This document shows positions 55,265 to 63,295 of a stretch of 64,000 bases of DNA, one piece after another (within the stretch, counting starts at the first letter, position 1; every line of letters starts with the position of its first letter). The DNA comes from Streptomyces yangpuensis (GTDB lineage: Bacteria > Actinomycetota > Actinomycetes > Streptomycetales > Streptomycetaceae). The stretch is taken from contig NZ_LBMK01000005.1 in NCBI RefSeq assembly GCF_001005295.1, positions 124,454 to 188,453 of the forward strand, read 5' to 3'. The notes beneath the pieces were generated by a model that did no database searches, had not been told where the DNA came from, and saw only the letters and a list, made by a program, of their open reading frames with translations. Made by a program: the position numbers and the translations under genes.

Positions 55265-55855
55265 TCAGGGGCGGGGGAAGCCGAAGGTGTCGAGGGCGAG
55301 GTCGAACGGCGCCGGGATGGGGACGGCCTCCCCGAACTTGCCCGCCCACAGGACGCGGTACGCGCCGTCACCGGGCTCGCCGTACAGGTGGATCGTGGGG
55401 CTGCCGGTCGCATTCGGGTCGATGAGCAGATAGAGCGGGATTCCGGCTGCGGCGTAGCCGTTGAGCTTGGCGATGCGGTCGTGGACGGCGTTCGACCGGG
55501 AGGTGATCTCCACGACGAGTTCGGCGACGTCCGCAGGAGTGAAGTTCTCCCCCCGGGGAACGGCCTTCCTGGGGACGACCACGAGGTCCGGGATGTAGAG
55601 GCCGTCGCGACTCGGAATCGCGACGTTGAGGGTCTGGAAGACACCCCAGCCGTCCGGGACCACCGAGTACAGCCGTTGCTGTACCAGGTCCGCGATCAGG
55701 TTGTGGTCGTTGACGGGCGGTGGTGCCACGGTGACGATCCCCTCGATGATCTCCACCTTGCAGCCCTTCGGCGCGCCCGTCCCCTTCCAGAGGCCGACCG
55801 CCGAGTCCCAGTCGTCACCGCTCAAGGGCGGGTGCTCGACCGCGAGTGCGCTCAT
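55265..55855 (-). CDS. Uma2-family (DUF820) putative endonuclease
   Basis: The 196-aa protein has the PD-(D/E)xK-like nuclease fold. Asp90 is in IPDLVVV, Glu116 in VVEITS and Lys130 follows, the family pattern. Uma2 proteins are abundant in Streptomyces and cyanobacteria and their biological role is unclear. Start ATG (MSALAVEHPPL). It lies downstream of a terminator that isolates it from deoA. Confidence 0.85.
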   Translation of the reverse strand: MSALAVEHPPLSGDDWDSAVGLWKGTGAPKGCKVEIIEGIVTVAPPPVNDHNLIADLVQQRLYSVVPDGWGVFQTLNVAIPSRDGLYIPDLVVVPRKAVPRGENFTPADVAELVVEITSRSNAVHDRIAKLNGYAAAGIPLYLLIDPNATGSPTIHLYGEPGDGAYRVLWAGKFGEAVPIPAPFDLALDTFGFPRP

Positions 55856-55895
55856 GGTGTGCTCCTCAATCGTTCGTCACCGATCCCAGCATGCC

Positions 55896-55929
55896 GAACG
55901 GGACCGGCGGGGGTCCACCGGTCCCGTTC
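55896..55929. terminator. Hairpin terminator after deoA
   Basis: Perfect 12-bp stem GAACGGGACCGG / CCGGTCCCGTTC with a 10-base loop, 21 bases past the deoA stop on the minus strand. Confidence 0.85.
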
Positions 55930-55950
55930 ATCCGAAAGGGAAGCCGCAGG

Positions 55951-57228
55951 TCAGGCGATGCGGTCCAGGACGATCGGCGTGGCGGAGAAGGCCGTGCCCG
56001 CCGCGGCGATGTCGAAGGAGCCGTCCAGCGCCGCCAGGGCGTAGTCGAACTTCTCCGGGGTGTCCGTGTGCAGGGTCATCAGCGGCTGGCCGGCCGTGAC
56101 GGTGTCGCCCGGCTTCGCGTGCAGCTCGATGCCGGCGCCCGCCTGCACCGGGTCCTCCTTGCGGGCGCGGCCCGCGCCGAGGCGCCACGCGCCGACGCCG
56201 ACACCGTACGCGTCCAGGCGGGTCAGCACACCCGACTCCGGGGCGGTGACCACGTGCTGCTCGCGGGCGACCGGGAGGGCCGCGTCCGGGTCGCCGCCCT
56301 GGGCCGCGATCATCCGGCGCCAGTGGTCCATCGCGGAGCCGTCGGCCAGGGCCTTCGCCGGGTCGGCGTCCTTGATGCCCGCCGCGTCCAGCATCTCCTT
56401 GGCCAGCGCGATGGTCAGCTCGACGACGTCGGCGGGGCCGCCGCCCGCGAGGACCTCGACCGACTCGCGGACTTCGAGGGCGTTGCCGGCGGTCAGGCCG
56501 AGCGGGGTGGACATGTCGGTGAGGAGCGCGACGGTCTTGACGCCCGAGTCGGTGCCGAGGCCGACCATGGTGCGGGCCAGCTCGCGCGCGTCCTCGATGT
56601 TCTTCATGAAGGCGCCGGAGCCGACCTTCACGTCCAGGACGAGCGAGCCCGTACCCTCGGCGATCTTCTTCGACATGATCGAGGAGGCGATCAGCGGGAT
56701 GGCCTCGACGGTGCCGGTGACGTCGCGCAGCGCGTAGAGCTTCTTGTCGGCCGGGGCGAGCCCGTCGCCGGCCGCGCAGATGACGGCGCCGGTGGTGTCG
56801 AGGACGTGCATCATCTCCTCGTTGGAGAGCAGTGCGCGCCAGCCGGGGATGGACTCCAGCTTGTCGAGGGTGCCGCCGGTGTGACCCAGGCCCCGGCCCG
56901 ACAGCTGCGGCACGGCCGCGCCGCACGCGGCGACGAGCGGGGCCAGCGGGAGGGTGATCTTGTCGCCGACGCCTCCGGTGGAGTGCTTGTCGGCGGTCGG
57001 ACGGGAGAGGGCGTCGAAGTTCATGCGCTCGCCGGAGGCGATCATCGCCGCGGTCCAGCGGGCGATCTCGGTCCGGTTCATGCCGTTCAGCAGGATGGCC
57101 ATGGCCAGTGCGGACATCTGCTCGTCGGCCACGACGCCGCGGGTGTAGGCGTCGATGACCCAGTCGATCTGCTCGGGGCTCAGCTCACCGCGGTCCCGCT
57201 TGGTCCGGATGACGGAGATGACGTCCAT
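55951..57228 (-). CDS. deoA: Thymidine/pyrimidine-nucleoside phosphorylase
   Basis: Splits thymidine (and often uridine) with phosphate into base and (deoxy)ribose-1-phosphate. The 425-aa protein has the family signature SGRGLGHTGGTLDKLESIPG, the KHSTGGVGDK phosphate loop and the C-terminal HxxxGDxVxxGQPL part. ATG start at MDVISVIRTK. A near-copy of the operator (CTACGCGCATAG) lies 13 bases upstream of the ATG. A hairpin separates it from cdd, so it can be expressed separately from the transporter-cdd operon. Confidence 0.95.
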   Translation of the reverse strand: MDVISVIRTKRDRGELSPEQIDWVIDAYTRGVVADEQMSALAMAILLNGMNRTEIARWTAAMIASGERMNFDALSRPTADKHSTGGVGDKITLPLAPLVAACGAAVPQLSGRGLGHTGGTLDKLESIPGWRALLSNEEMMHVLDTTGAVICAAGDGLAPADKKLYALRDVTGTVEAIPLIASSIMSKKIAEGTGSLVLDVKVGSGAFMKNIEDARELARTMVGLGTDSGVKTVALLTDMSTPLGLTAGNALEVRESVEVLAGGGPADVVELTIALAKEMLDAAGIKDADPAKALADGSAMDHWRRMIAAQGGDPDAALPVAREQHVVTAPESGVLTRLDAYGVGVGAWRLGAGRARKEDPVQAGAGIELHAKPGDTVTAGQPLMTLHTDTPEKFDYALAALDGSFDIAAAGTAFSATPIVLDRIA

Positions 57229-57241
57229 GTGGTGCTTCCTT

Positions 57242-57253
57242 CTACGCGCATAG
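57242..57253. promoter_or_regulatory. Nucleoside-regulon operator upstream of deoA (one mismatch)
   Basis: CTACGCGCATAG, 11 of 12 bases of the consensus palindrome, 13 bases upstream of the deoA ATG. Confidence 0.72.
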
Positions 57254-57290
57254 AGAGAGGGAGGAGAGGGGATCAGGGAACAGCAAGTGC

Positions 57291-57325
57291 GACGGCCCTC
57301 CGCCCGGCAGGGGCGAAGGGCCGTC
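57291..57325. terminator. Hairpin between cdd and deoA
   Basis: GACGGCCCT / AGGGCCGTC with an inner CGCCC / GGGCG stem, one mismatch and a 5-base loop, starting 8 bases past the cdd stop. It ends or weakens transcription of the transporter-cdd operon before deoA. Confidence 0.75.
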
Positions 57326-57332
57326 GGCACGG

Positions 57333-57746
57333 CTATCTCAGGTGACCGGGCCCGAAGGCCTGCGGCAGCATCGCCGCGAGCGGCAGGACCCCGTCCGGGG
57401 TCTCCACCAGCAGCTCGTCGCCGCCGAACTCGTACAGCAGCTGCCGGCAGCGCCCGCACGGGACGAGGATCTCGCCCTTGCCGTCCACGCACGTGAAGTG
57501 CGTGAGGCGGCCGCCGCCCGTCGCCTGGAGGGAGGAGACCAGGCCGCACTCGGCGCACAGGCCCAGCCCGTAGCTCGCGTTCTCCACGTTGCAGCCGGTC
57601 ACGACGCGGCCGTCGTCCACGAGAGCGGCGGCCCCGACCGGGAAGCCCGAGTAGGGGGCGTACGCCCGGGTCATCGCTTCCCGGGCGTACGTCCGCAGGG
57701 CTTCCCAGTCCACCGCGTGCTCCTCGGCCGCGCGCTCCTCGGTCAC
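57333..57746 (-). CDS. cdd: Cytidine deaminase
   Basis: Zinc enzyme of the homotetrameric class converting (deoxy)cytidine to (deoxy)uridine. The 137-aa protein has Cys64-Ala-Glu66 (LCAEC) with catalytic Glu66, plus Cys97 and Cys100 (PCGRC) as zinc ligands, and CNVENASYG for ribose binding. The GTG start overlaps the permease stop in GTGA, so it is translated with the transporter. It supplies uridine nucleosides to DeoA. Confidence 0.95.
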   Translation of the reverse strand: MTEERAAEEHAVDWEALRTYAREAMTRAYAPYSGFPVGAAALVDDGRVVTGCNVENASYGLGLCAECGLVSSLQATGGGRLTHFTCVDGKGEILVPCGRCRQLLYEFGGDELLVETPDGVLPLAAMLPQAFGPGHLR

Positions 57747-59005
57747 TTGCCCTGACCCTTGCGGTACGGCATGCCGTCCGCCTTGGGCATGCGCAGGCGC
57801 TGCGCCGACAGGGCGAGCACGAGCAGCGTGGTCAGGTACGGGGCCGCGTCGACGAACTGGCTCGGCACCTGGTCGGTCGTCGCGTACCAGACGAACAGCA
57901 GGGCGGCGAAGGCCGCCGAGATGCCGGCCTGGATGTACTTCTTCTTGTAGAGCTGCCAGACGCAGACGATGACCAGCAGGATCCCGATCAGCAGCAGCAT
58001 CGCGTGGACGTTCTCGGCGCCACCGCGCAGCTTGAGGCTGTCGATGAAGCCGAACAGGCCCGCGCCCAGCGCCATGCCGCCCGGCATCCAGTTACCGAAG
58101 ATCATCGCGGCGAGACCGATGTAGCCGCGGCCGCCGGTCTGGCCCTCCTGGTAGATGGGGCTGGCGACCTCGGACAGGTACACGCCGCCGAGGCCGGCGA
58201 GGGCGCCGGAGACGATCACGGCGATGTACTTGTACTTGTAGACGTTGACGCCGAGGGACTCGGCGGCGATCGGGTTCTCGCCGCAGGAGCGCAGGCGCAG
58301 ACCGAAGGAGGTCCGCCACAGCACCCACCAGGTGGCGGGGATCAGCAGCAGGGCCACGATGGTCAGCAGCGAGATCTCGGTGATCAGGCCGCCGATGACG
58401 CCGGCGAGGTCCGAGACGAAGAACCAGTGCTTGGCCTGGAGGTCGGCCATCCAGTCCGAGAGGCCCGGAATGGTGATCTTGGCGATGGGCTCGACCTGCG
58501 GGGACTGCTTGGAGGAGCCGCCCGGCGCCTCGGCGAACGTGAAGTTCGACAGGTACTGGGTGAAGCCGAGCGCCAGGATGTTGATGGCCACACCGGAGAC
58601 GATGTGGTTGACGTTGAAGGTGACCGTGATGATCGCGTGCAGCAGGCCGCCGACGGCGCCGCCGGCGATGCCGACGAGGACACCGGTCCACGGGCCCCAC
58701 TGGTAGCCGGCCCAGGCACCGAACCAGGTGCCGAGGATCATCATGCCTTCGAGGCCGATGTTGACGACGCCCGCGCGCTCGGCCCACAGACCGCCGAGAC
58801 CGGCCAGGCCGATCGGCACGGCGAGGGAGAGGGCGCCGGAGACCTGGCCGACGGAGGTCAGGTCGTCGGCCCCGGAGATCATACGGACCAGCGAGACGAG
58901 TGCGAGGCCGCCCGCGATGATCAGCAGGATCCAGGGCAGGGTGAGCTTCTTGCGGCCGCCCGGGGCGGGCGCCGCCTTCTTCGTGGAAACGGTGCTGGCG
59001 CTCAC
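57743..59005 (-). CDS. Nucleoside ABC transporter permease (second)
   Basis: The 420-aa inner-membrane permease of the BPD_transp_2 (ribose/nucleoside) class has 8-10 hydrophobic helices. Conserved segments are VNIGLEGMMILGTWFGAWAG and LGVNVYKYKYIAVIVSGALAG. The first is typical of YufQ/NupC-like permeases that pair with BMP lipoproteins. It overlaps its neighbours by 4 bases on both sides (GTGA), so the transporter genes are tightly coupled. Confidence 0.92.
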   Translation of the reverse strand: MSASTVSTKKAAPAPGGRKKLTLPWILLIIAGGLALVSLVRMISGADDLTSVGQVSGALSLAVPIGLAGLGGLWAERAGVVNIGLEGMMILGTWFGAWAGYQWGPWTGVLVGIAGGAVGGLLHAIITVTFNVNHIVSGVAINILALGFTQYLSNFTFAEAPGGSSKQSPQVEPIAKITIPGLSDWMADLQAKHWFFVSDLAGVIGGLITEISLLTIVALLLIPATWWVLWRTSFGLRLRSCGENPIAAESLGVNVYKYKYIAVIVSGALAGLGGVYLSEVASPIYQEGQTGGRGYIGLAAMIFGNWMPGGMALGAGLFGFIDSLKLRGGAENVHAMLLLIGILLVIVCVWQLYKKKYIQAGISAAFAALLFVWYATTDQVPSQFVDAAPYLTTLLVLALSAQRLRMPKADGMPYRKGQGK

Positions 59006-60117
59006 GCCGCGGCCTCCTTCTCGGTCTTCATGGCGTGGCCCGCGGCCAGCTCCTCGCCGACCTTCTGCTGCTGGCGGCGGATGCCGTAGCGGCGGATCAG
59101 CTCGTAGGAGACGACGACGGCGATCACGATCAGGCCCTTCATGATCGTGCCGATCTCCCTGGCGTAACCCTCCGTGTCGAGACCGGCGGACGCCTTGTCG
59201 ATGAAGGCCATCAGGAGGGCGGCGAAGAAGATGCCGATGGGGCTGTTGCGGCCGAGCAGGGCGATGGTGATGCCGGTGAAGCCCACGCCCACGGGGAAGC
59301 CGAGGTTGTACGTGTGGGTCTCGCCCAGCAGCACCGGCATGCCGGACAGGCCGGCGACGGCGCCGGAGATGAGCATCGCGGTGATGATCATCTTCTTGGA
59401 GTCGACACCGGAGGCCGCGGCGGCGGACTCGCTGGCGCCGCTGGCGCGCAGGTCGAAGCCGAAGCGGGTGCGGTTGAGCACGAACCAGTAGACGACGCCG
59501 AGGGCGAAGGCGATGAAGGTGAAGCCGTAGATCTCCCCGGAGTCGCCCATGGAGACGGCCGGGAACCAGCCGGACTCGGCGATCTCACCGGTGGTGAGGT
59601 CGTTGGAGCCCTCCACCTGCACGCCGAGGTTCTTCGGCAGGATCAGCCAGGCGATGAGGCTGGTGGCGATGGCGTTGAGCATGATCGTCGAGACGACCTC
59701 GCTGACGCCTCGCTTGGCCTTGAGGACACCCGCGATACCGGACCAGAAGGCACCGGTCAGCATCGCGACGACGACGATCACCAGGATGTGCAGCGGGCCG
59801 GGCAGCGTTACGGCCGTGCCGACCAGCGCAGAGATCATCGCGGCGAGGCGGTACTGGCCGTCGACGCCGATGTTGAAGAGGTTCATCCGGAAGCCGATGG
59901 CGACGGCCAGGGCTGCCAGGTAGTACGTGCCGGCCTGGTTGACGATGAGGATCTGGACGTCCTCGTAGCCGCCGTTCTCGACCATGATGCGCAGCGGCTC
60001 GATCGGGTTGATACCCGTCGCCGCCAGCACGATCATGGTCAGCACGAACGCGCTGACCAGCGCGAGCAGGGGCCCGGCGATGGCGAGCAGCAGCCGGTCC
60101 TTGTCGAATTTCTTCAT
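59002..60117 (-). CDS. Nucleoside ABC transporter permease (first)
   Basis: The 371-aa permease of the same class as the following gene has NLFNIGVDGQYRLAAMISALVG and KAKRGVSEVVSTIMLN, characteristic of YufP-type subunits. It forms the membrane channel as a heterodimer with the 57743-59005 product. The ATG start overlaps the ATPase stop (ATGA). Confidence 0.92.
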   Translation of the reverse strand: MKKFDKDRLLLAIAGPLLALVSAFVLTMIVLAATGINPIEPLRIMVENGGYEDVQILIVNQAGTYYLAALAVAIGFRMNLFNIGVDGQYRLAAMISALVGTAVTLPGPLHILVIVVVAMLTGAFWSGIAGVLKAKRGVSEVVSTIMLNAIATSLIAWLILPKNLGVQVEGSNDLTTGEIAESGWFPAVSMGDSGEIYGFTFIAFALGVVYWFVLNRTRFGFDLRASGASESAAAASGVDSKKMIITAMLISGAVAGLSGMPVLLGETHTYNLGFPVGVGFTGITIALLGRNSPIGIFFAALLMAFIDKASAGLDTEGYAREIGTIMKGLIVIAVVVSYELIRRYGIRRQQQKVGEELAAGHAMKTEKEAAA

Positions 60118-61772
60118 CGGGCCTCGTCCTCCGTCGTGTCACCGTCGGCAGCGGCGGAGTGGTTGTCGGTTGCTTCCAGGTGCCCCGTGGCGGCGCCCGT
60201 CATGGCGGTGCCGAGCTCCTCGGGGGTGACGGTCGCCGGGTCGGCGTCCGCGACCAGACGGCCGCGGTAGATCACGCGCAGGGTGTCGGACAGGCCGATG
60301 AGCTCGTCCAGGTCGGCGGAGATCAGCAGCACGGCCAGGCCCTCGCGACGGGCCTCGCGGATCGCGTCCCAGATCTGCGCCTGCGCGCCGACGTCCACAC
60401 CGCGGGTGGGGTGGGCGGCGATGAGGAACTTCGGGTTGTGGCTCATCTCGCGGCCGACGATCAGCTTCTGCTGGTTGCCGCCGGAGAGCGAGGCCGCGGT
60501 GACGTCGATGCCGGGCGTGCGGACGTCGTACTCGCGCACGATCCGCTCGGTGTCCTTGCGGGCCGCCTTCGGGTCGAGGATGCCCTTCTTGGAGTTGGGC
60601 GCCTCGGTGACGTGGCCGAGGATGCGGTTCTCCCAGAGCGGGGACTCCAGCAGCAGGCCGTGGCGGTGGCGGTCCTCGGGGATGTAGCCGATGCCGCCCT
60701 CACGGCGCTTGCGCACCGACATCCTGGTGATGTCCGCGCCGTCGAGGGTGATGACGCCCGCGTCGGGGGCCATCATGCCCATGAGGGCCTCGATCAGCTC
60801 CGTCTGGCCGTTGCCCTCGACACCGGCGATGCCGAGGATCTCGCCCTTGTGGATGGTGAGGTTGATGTCGTCCAGGAGGAGACGGCCGGCCTCGGCCTTC
60901 TCCAGGGTCGCGGAGTCCGGGGCGCCCGCGGGGACCAGGACCTCCGGCTCGGCGACGACGGCGTCGGAGGCGGCGACGGTCAGGCCCGAAACCTGGAGCA
61001 TCGGGGTCGTGGTGACCGTGGACTCGCGGGTCTCGGGCGACGGCAGCTCCGCACCGACCATCAGCTCGGCGAGCTGCTTGGGGGTGGCGGTCTTCGGGTC
61101 GGCGGTGCCGACCGTGGTGCCGCGCCGGATGACGGTGATGTCGTCGGCGACCTTCAGCACCTCGCCCAGCTTGTGCGAGATGAAGATGACGGTCAGGCCC
61201 TCGGACTTGAGCTCGCGCAGGTTGTCGAAGAGCGCGTCCACCTCCTGCGGCACGAGCACGGCGGTCGGCTCGTCGAGGATGAGGATCTTCGCGCCGCGGT
61301 AGAGGACCTTGAGGATCTCCACGCGCTGGCGGTCGGCGACGCCGAGGTCCTCGACGAGGGCGTCGGGGCGCACGCCGAGACCGTACGCGTCCGAGATCTC
61401 CATGATCTTCTTACGGGCCTTGGCGCCGATGCCGTACAGCTTCTCGCCGCCGAGAACGACGTTCTCCAGGACGGTGAGGTTGTCGGCGAGCATGAAGTGC
61501 TGGTGCACCATGCCGATGCCGCGGGCGATGGCATCGCCGGGCGTGTTGAAGGCGACCTGCTCCCCGTCGATGGCGATGGTGCCCTCGTCCGGCTTCTGCA
61601 TGCCGTAGAGGATCTTCATCAGGGTCGACTTGCCGGCGCCGTTCTCACCGATCAGGGCATGGACCGTGCCCTTGCGGACGGTGATCGCGATGTCCTTGTT
61701 GGCGACGACGCCGGGGAAGCGCTTGGTGATGCCGTGCAGTTCTACGGCGGGGGGCGGGCTGGACGCGTTGAT
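60114..61772 (-). CDS. Nucleoside ABC transporter ATPase (two fused domains), apparent ATC start
   Basis: The 552-aa fusion of two ABC domains has Walker A GENGAGKST in the first domain and a degenerate GVEGNGQTE in the second. The second signature is LSGGNQQKL; the first has an altered signature (DLGVADRQRVEIL). Walker B is ILILDEPTAVL. It powers the two permeases. No ATG, GTG or TTG in frame lies between the good AAGGAG site (61781-61786) and the conserved domain. The codon 8 bases after that site is ATC at 61772. The nearest upstream in-frame candidate starts (GTG at 61910, a TTG shortly after it) would read through the operator and lack the ribosome site. Confidence 0.82.
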   Translation of the reverse strand: MNASSPPPAVELHGITKRFPGVVANKDIAITVRKGTVHALIGENGAGKSTLMKILYGMQKPDEGTIAIDGEQVAFNTPGDAIARGIGMVHQHFMLADNLTVLENVVLGGEKLYGIGAKARKKIMEISDAYGLGVRPDALVEDLGVADRQRVEILKVLYRGAKILILDEPTAVLVPQEVDALFDNLRELKSEGLTVIFISHKLGEVLKVADDITVIRRGTTVGTADPKTATPKQLAELMVGAELPSPETRESTVTTTPMLQVSGLTVAASDAVVAEPEVLVPAGAPDSATLEKAEAGRLLLDDINLTIHKGEILGIAGVEGNGQTELIEALMGMMAPDAGVITLDGADITRMSVRKRREGGIGYIPEDRHRHGLLLESPLWENRILGHVTEAPNSKKGILDPKAARKDTERIVREYDVRTPGIDVTAASLSGGNQQKLIVGREMSHNPKFLIAAHPTRGVDVGAQAQIWDAIREARREGLAVLLISADLDELIGLSDTLRVIYRGRLVADADPATVTPEELGTAMTGAATGHLEATDNHSAAADGDTTEDEAR

Positions 61773-61852
61773 GACGCACTCTCCTTGGCGCGAAAGGAGC
61801 GGAAGGCAGGGAGGACAGGGCGGGGAGTGAAAGTATCGCGTCCACGATGCTT

Positions 61853-61864
61853 CTACGCGCGTAG
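61853..61864. promoter_or_regulatory. Nucleoside-regulon operator upstream of the transporter ATPase
   Basis: A perfect CTACGCGCGTAG palindrome, 80 bases upstream of the proposed ATC start of the ATPase gene. Confidence 0.82.
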
Positions 61865-61936
61865 CACTGTCGGAAGTGAAAACTCGCGGCCACAAAGGCT
61901 GCTTGGTCACAGACTAGTGATCACAGAATGAGGCTC

Positions 61937-61973
61937 GGGGCCCGGGAGCGACATCGGTCGCTTCCCGGACCCC
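61937..61973. terminator. Hairpin terminator between the BMP gene and the ATPase gene
   Basis: Near-perfect long stem: GGGGCCCGGGAGCGAC against GTCGCTTCCCGGACCCC with an ATCG loop. It ends the BMP transcript on the minus strand; the ATPase operon has its own operator and promoter. Confidence 0.8.
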
Positions 61974-62004
61974 GGAGACCCAGGACTACATGTCGCAGAC
62001 TGCC

Positions 62005-63066
62005 TTACGGGGCGGTCTTGACAGTGATCTTCTTGGCGATGATGTCGGCCTTGGCCTTCTCCACCGCGGCGATGAGGTCGGTCATCTCCTTGTACTTCGG
62101 GTTGGAGTCGGCCAGGCCGACGCCGTCCTTGTCCAGGCCGTAGCGGATCTCACCGGTGGTGGGCTTGCCGTCCTCGACCGACTTGATCAGGTTGAAGACG
62201 GAGTCCGAGACGTCCTTGGTGACCGAGGTCAGGATGGAGTCCTTGTACTTCGCCAGACCGGCCTGGTTGTACTGGTCGGAGTCGACGCCGATGGCCCACT
62301 TGCCCTTGGTGGACGCGGCCTCGATGGCACCGGAACCGGCCAGGCCGGCGGCGGCGTAGATCACGTCGGCGCCCGCGTCGAGCTGGCCCTGCGCGGCGGC
62401 CTTGCCGAGGTCGGGCTTGGCGAAGCCGTCGAAGTTCGGCGGCTGGGTCAGGTACGCGGAGAGCACCTTGGCGTTCGGGTTGGTGTCCTTGACACCCTGG
62501 GCGAAGCCCGCCTCGAACTTCTTGATCAGCGGAACCTCGACGCCGCCGATGAAGCCGACCGTGCCGGTCTTGGACGCCTTGGCGGCGGCGACGCCGGCCA
62601 GGTAGGAGCCCTGCTCCTCGTTGAAGACCATGTTGGCGACGTTCGGGCCGGTCACCGAGGTGTCGTCGATGATGCCGAACGTGGTGTTCGGGAACTTCGG
62701 CGCGACCTTCTTGATGGCCGGGGCGTAGGCGAAGCCGACGCCGATGACCGGGTTGTTGCCCTTGCGGGCCAGCTCGGTGAGGCGCTGGACCTTGTCGGCC
62801 TCGCCCTCGCCGTCGGTGGGCTCCGCCTCGGCGCCCTTGATCTTGAGGTCCGTCTCGGCCTTCTTCAGACCGGCGTAGGCGGCGTCGTTGAACGACTGGT
62901 CGCCGCGGCCACCGATGTCGTACGCGATGGCTGCGGACTTCTGACCACCCGACTCCGAGGGGGAGGCGGCAGCGTCAGAGGACTTCTTACCGCCACAGGC
63001 GGTGGCCGAGAGGGCCAGCGCCGCGGACGCGATGCCCACGGTGGCGATCCTGGTGATCCGGCGCAA
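62005..63066 (-). CDS. BMP-family (PnrA-like) nucleoside-binding lipoprotein
   Basis: Extracytoplasmic binding protein of a nucleoside ABC transporter. The 353-aa protein starts at TTG, 7 bases after AAGGAG, giving a lipoprotein signal (RRITRIATVGIASAALALS) and lipobox ATAC. The binding domain matches PnrA/BmpA: AIAYDIGGRGDQSFNDAAYAG, VGVGFAYAPAI, FIGGVEVPLI, and an aromatic FGIIDDT. Such proteins bind purine and pyrimidine nucleosides. A 10-of-12 operator variant lies 61 bases upstream of the start. A terminator separates it from the ATPase gene, allowing higher expression of the binding protein. Confidence 0.93.
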   Translation of the reverse strand: MRRITRIATVGIASAALALSATACGGKKSSDAAASPSESGGQKSAAIAYDIGGRGDQSFNDAAYAGLKKAETDLKIKGAEAEPTDGEGEADKVQRLTELARKGNNPVIGVGFAYAPAIKKVAPKFPNTTFGIIDDTSVTGPNVANMVFNEEQGSYLAGVAAAKASKTGTVGFIGGVEVPLIKKFEAGFAQGVKDTNPNAKVLSAYLTQPPNFDGFAKPDLGKAAAQGQLDAGADVIYAAAGLAGSGAIEAASTKGKWAIGVDSDQYNQAGLAKYKDSILTSVTKDVSDSVFNLIKSVEDGKPTTGEIRYGLDKDGVGLADSNPKYKEMTDLIAAVEKAKADIIAKKITVKTAP

Positions 63067-63127
63067 GGGGAGGCTCCTTAAAAACCTGACCGAAGCGCCA
63101 CGACCGGCGCTGGTTTCGCGGCGATCG

Positions 63128-63139
63128 TAACGCGCGTAG
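63128..63139. promoter_or_regulatory. Degenerate nucleoside-regulon operator upstream of the BMP gene
   Basis: TAACGCGCGTAG matches 10 of 12 positions of CTACGCGCGTAG, with the right half intact, 61 bases upstream of the TTG start. Confidence 0.6.
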
Positions 63140-63295
63140 ATGTCAGTTAAAGGCCCGTTCATGAGTCGTTATCGGATCGTCGCGAACCGGACAGTGACCG
63201 ATCGGTGACTGCCAACGCGTCCAGCCCTTGTGTACCAAGGGCCGGACGCGTCCGCGGGGAGGCTCGCCGATGCTGTAAGGAGCGGGGCGCGATCG

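Noticed and set aside
61773-61910. GTG start at 61910 for the transporter ATPase
   Set aside because: Would translate through the operator palindrome, lacks a ribosome site and adds about 46 residues not typical of the family. Kept only as an alternative.
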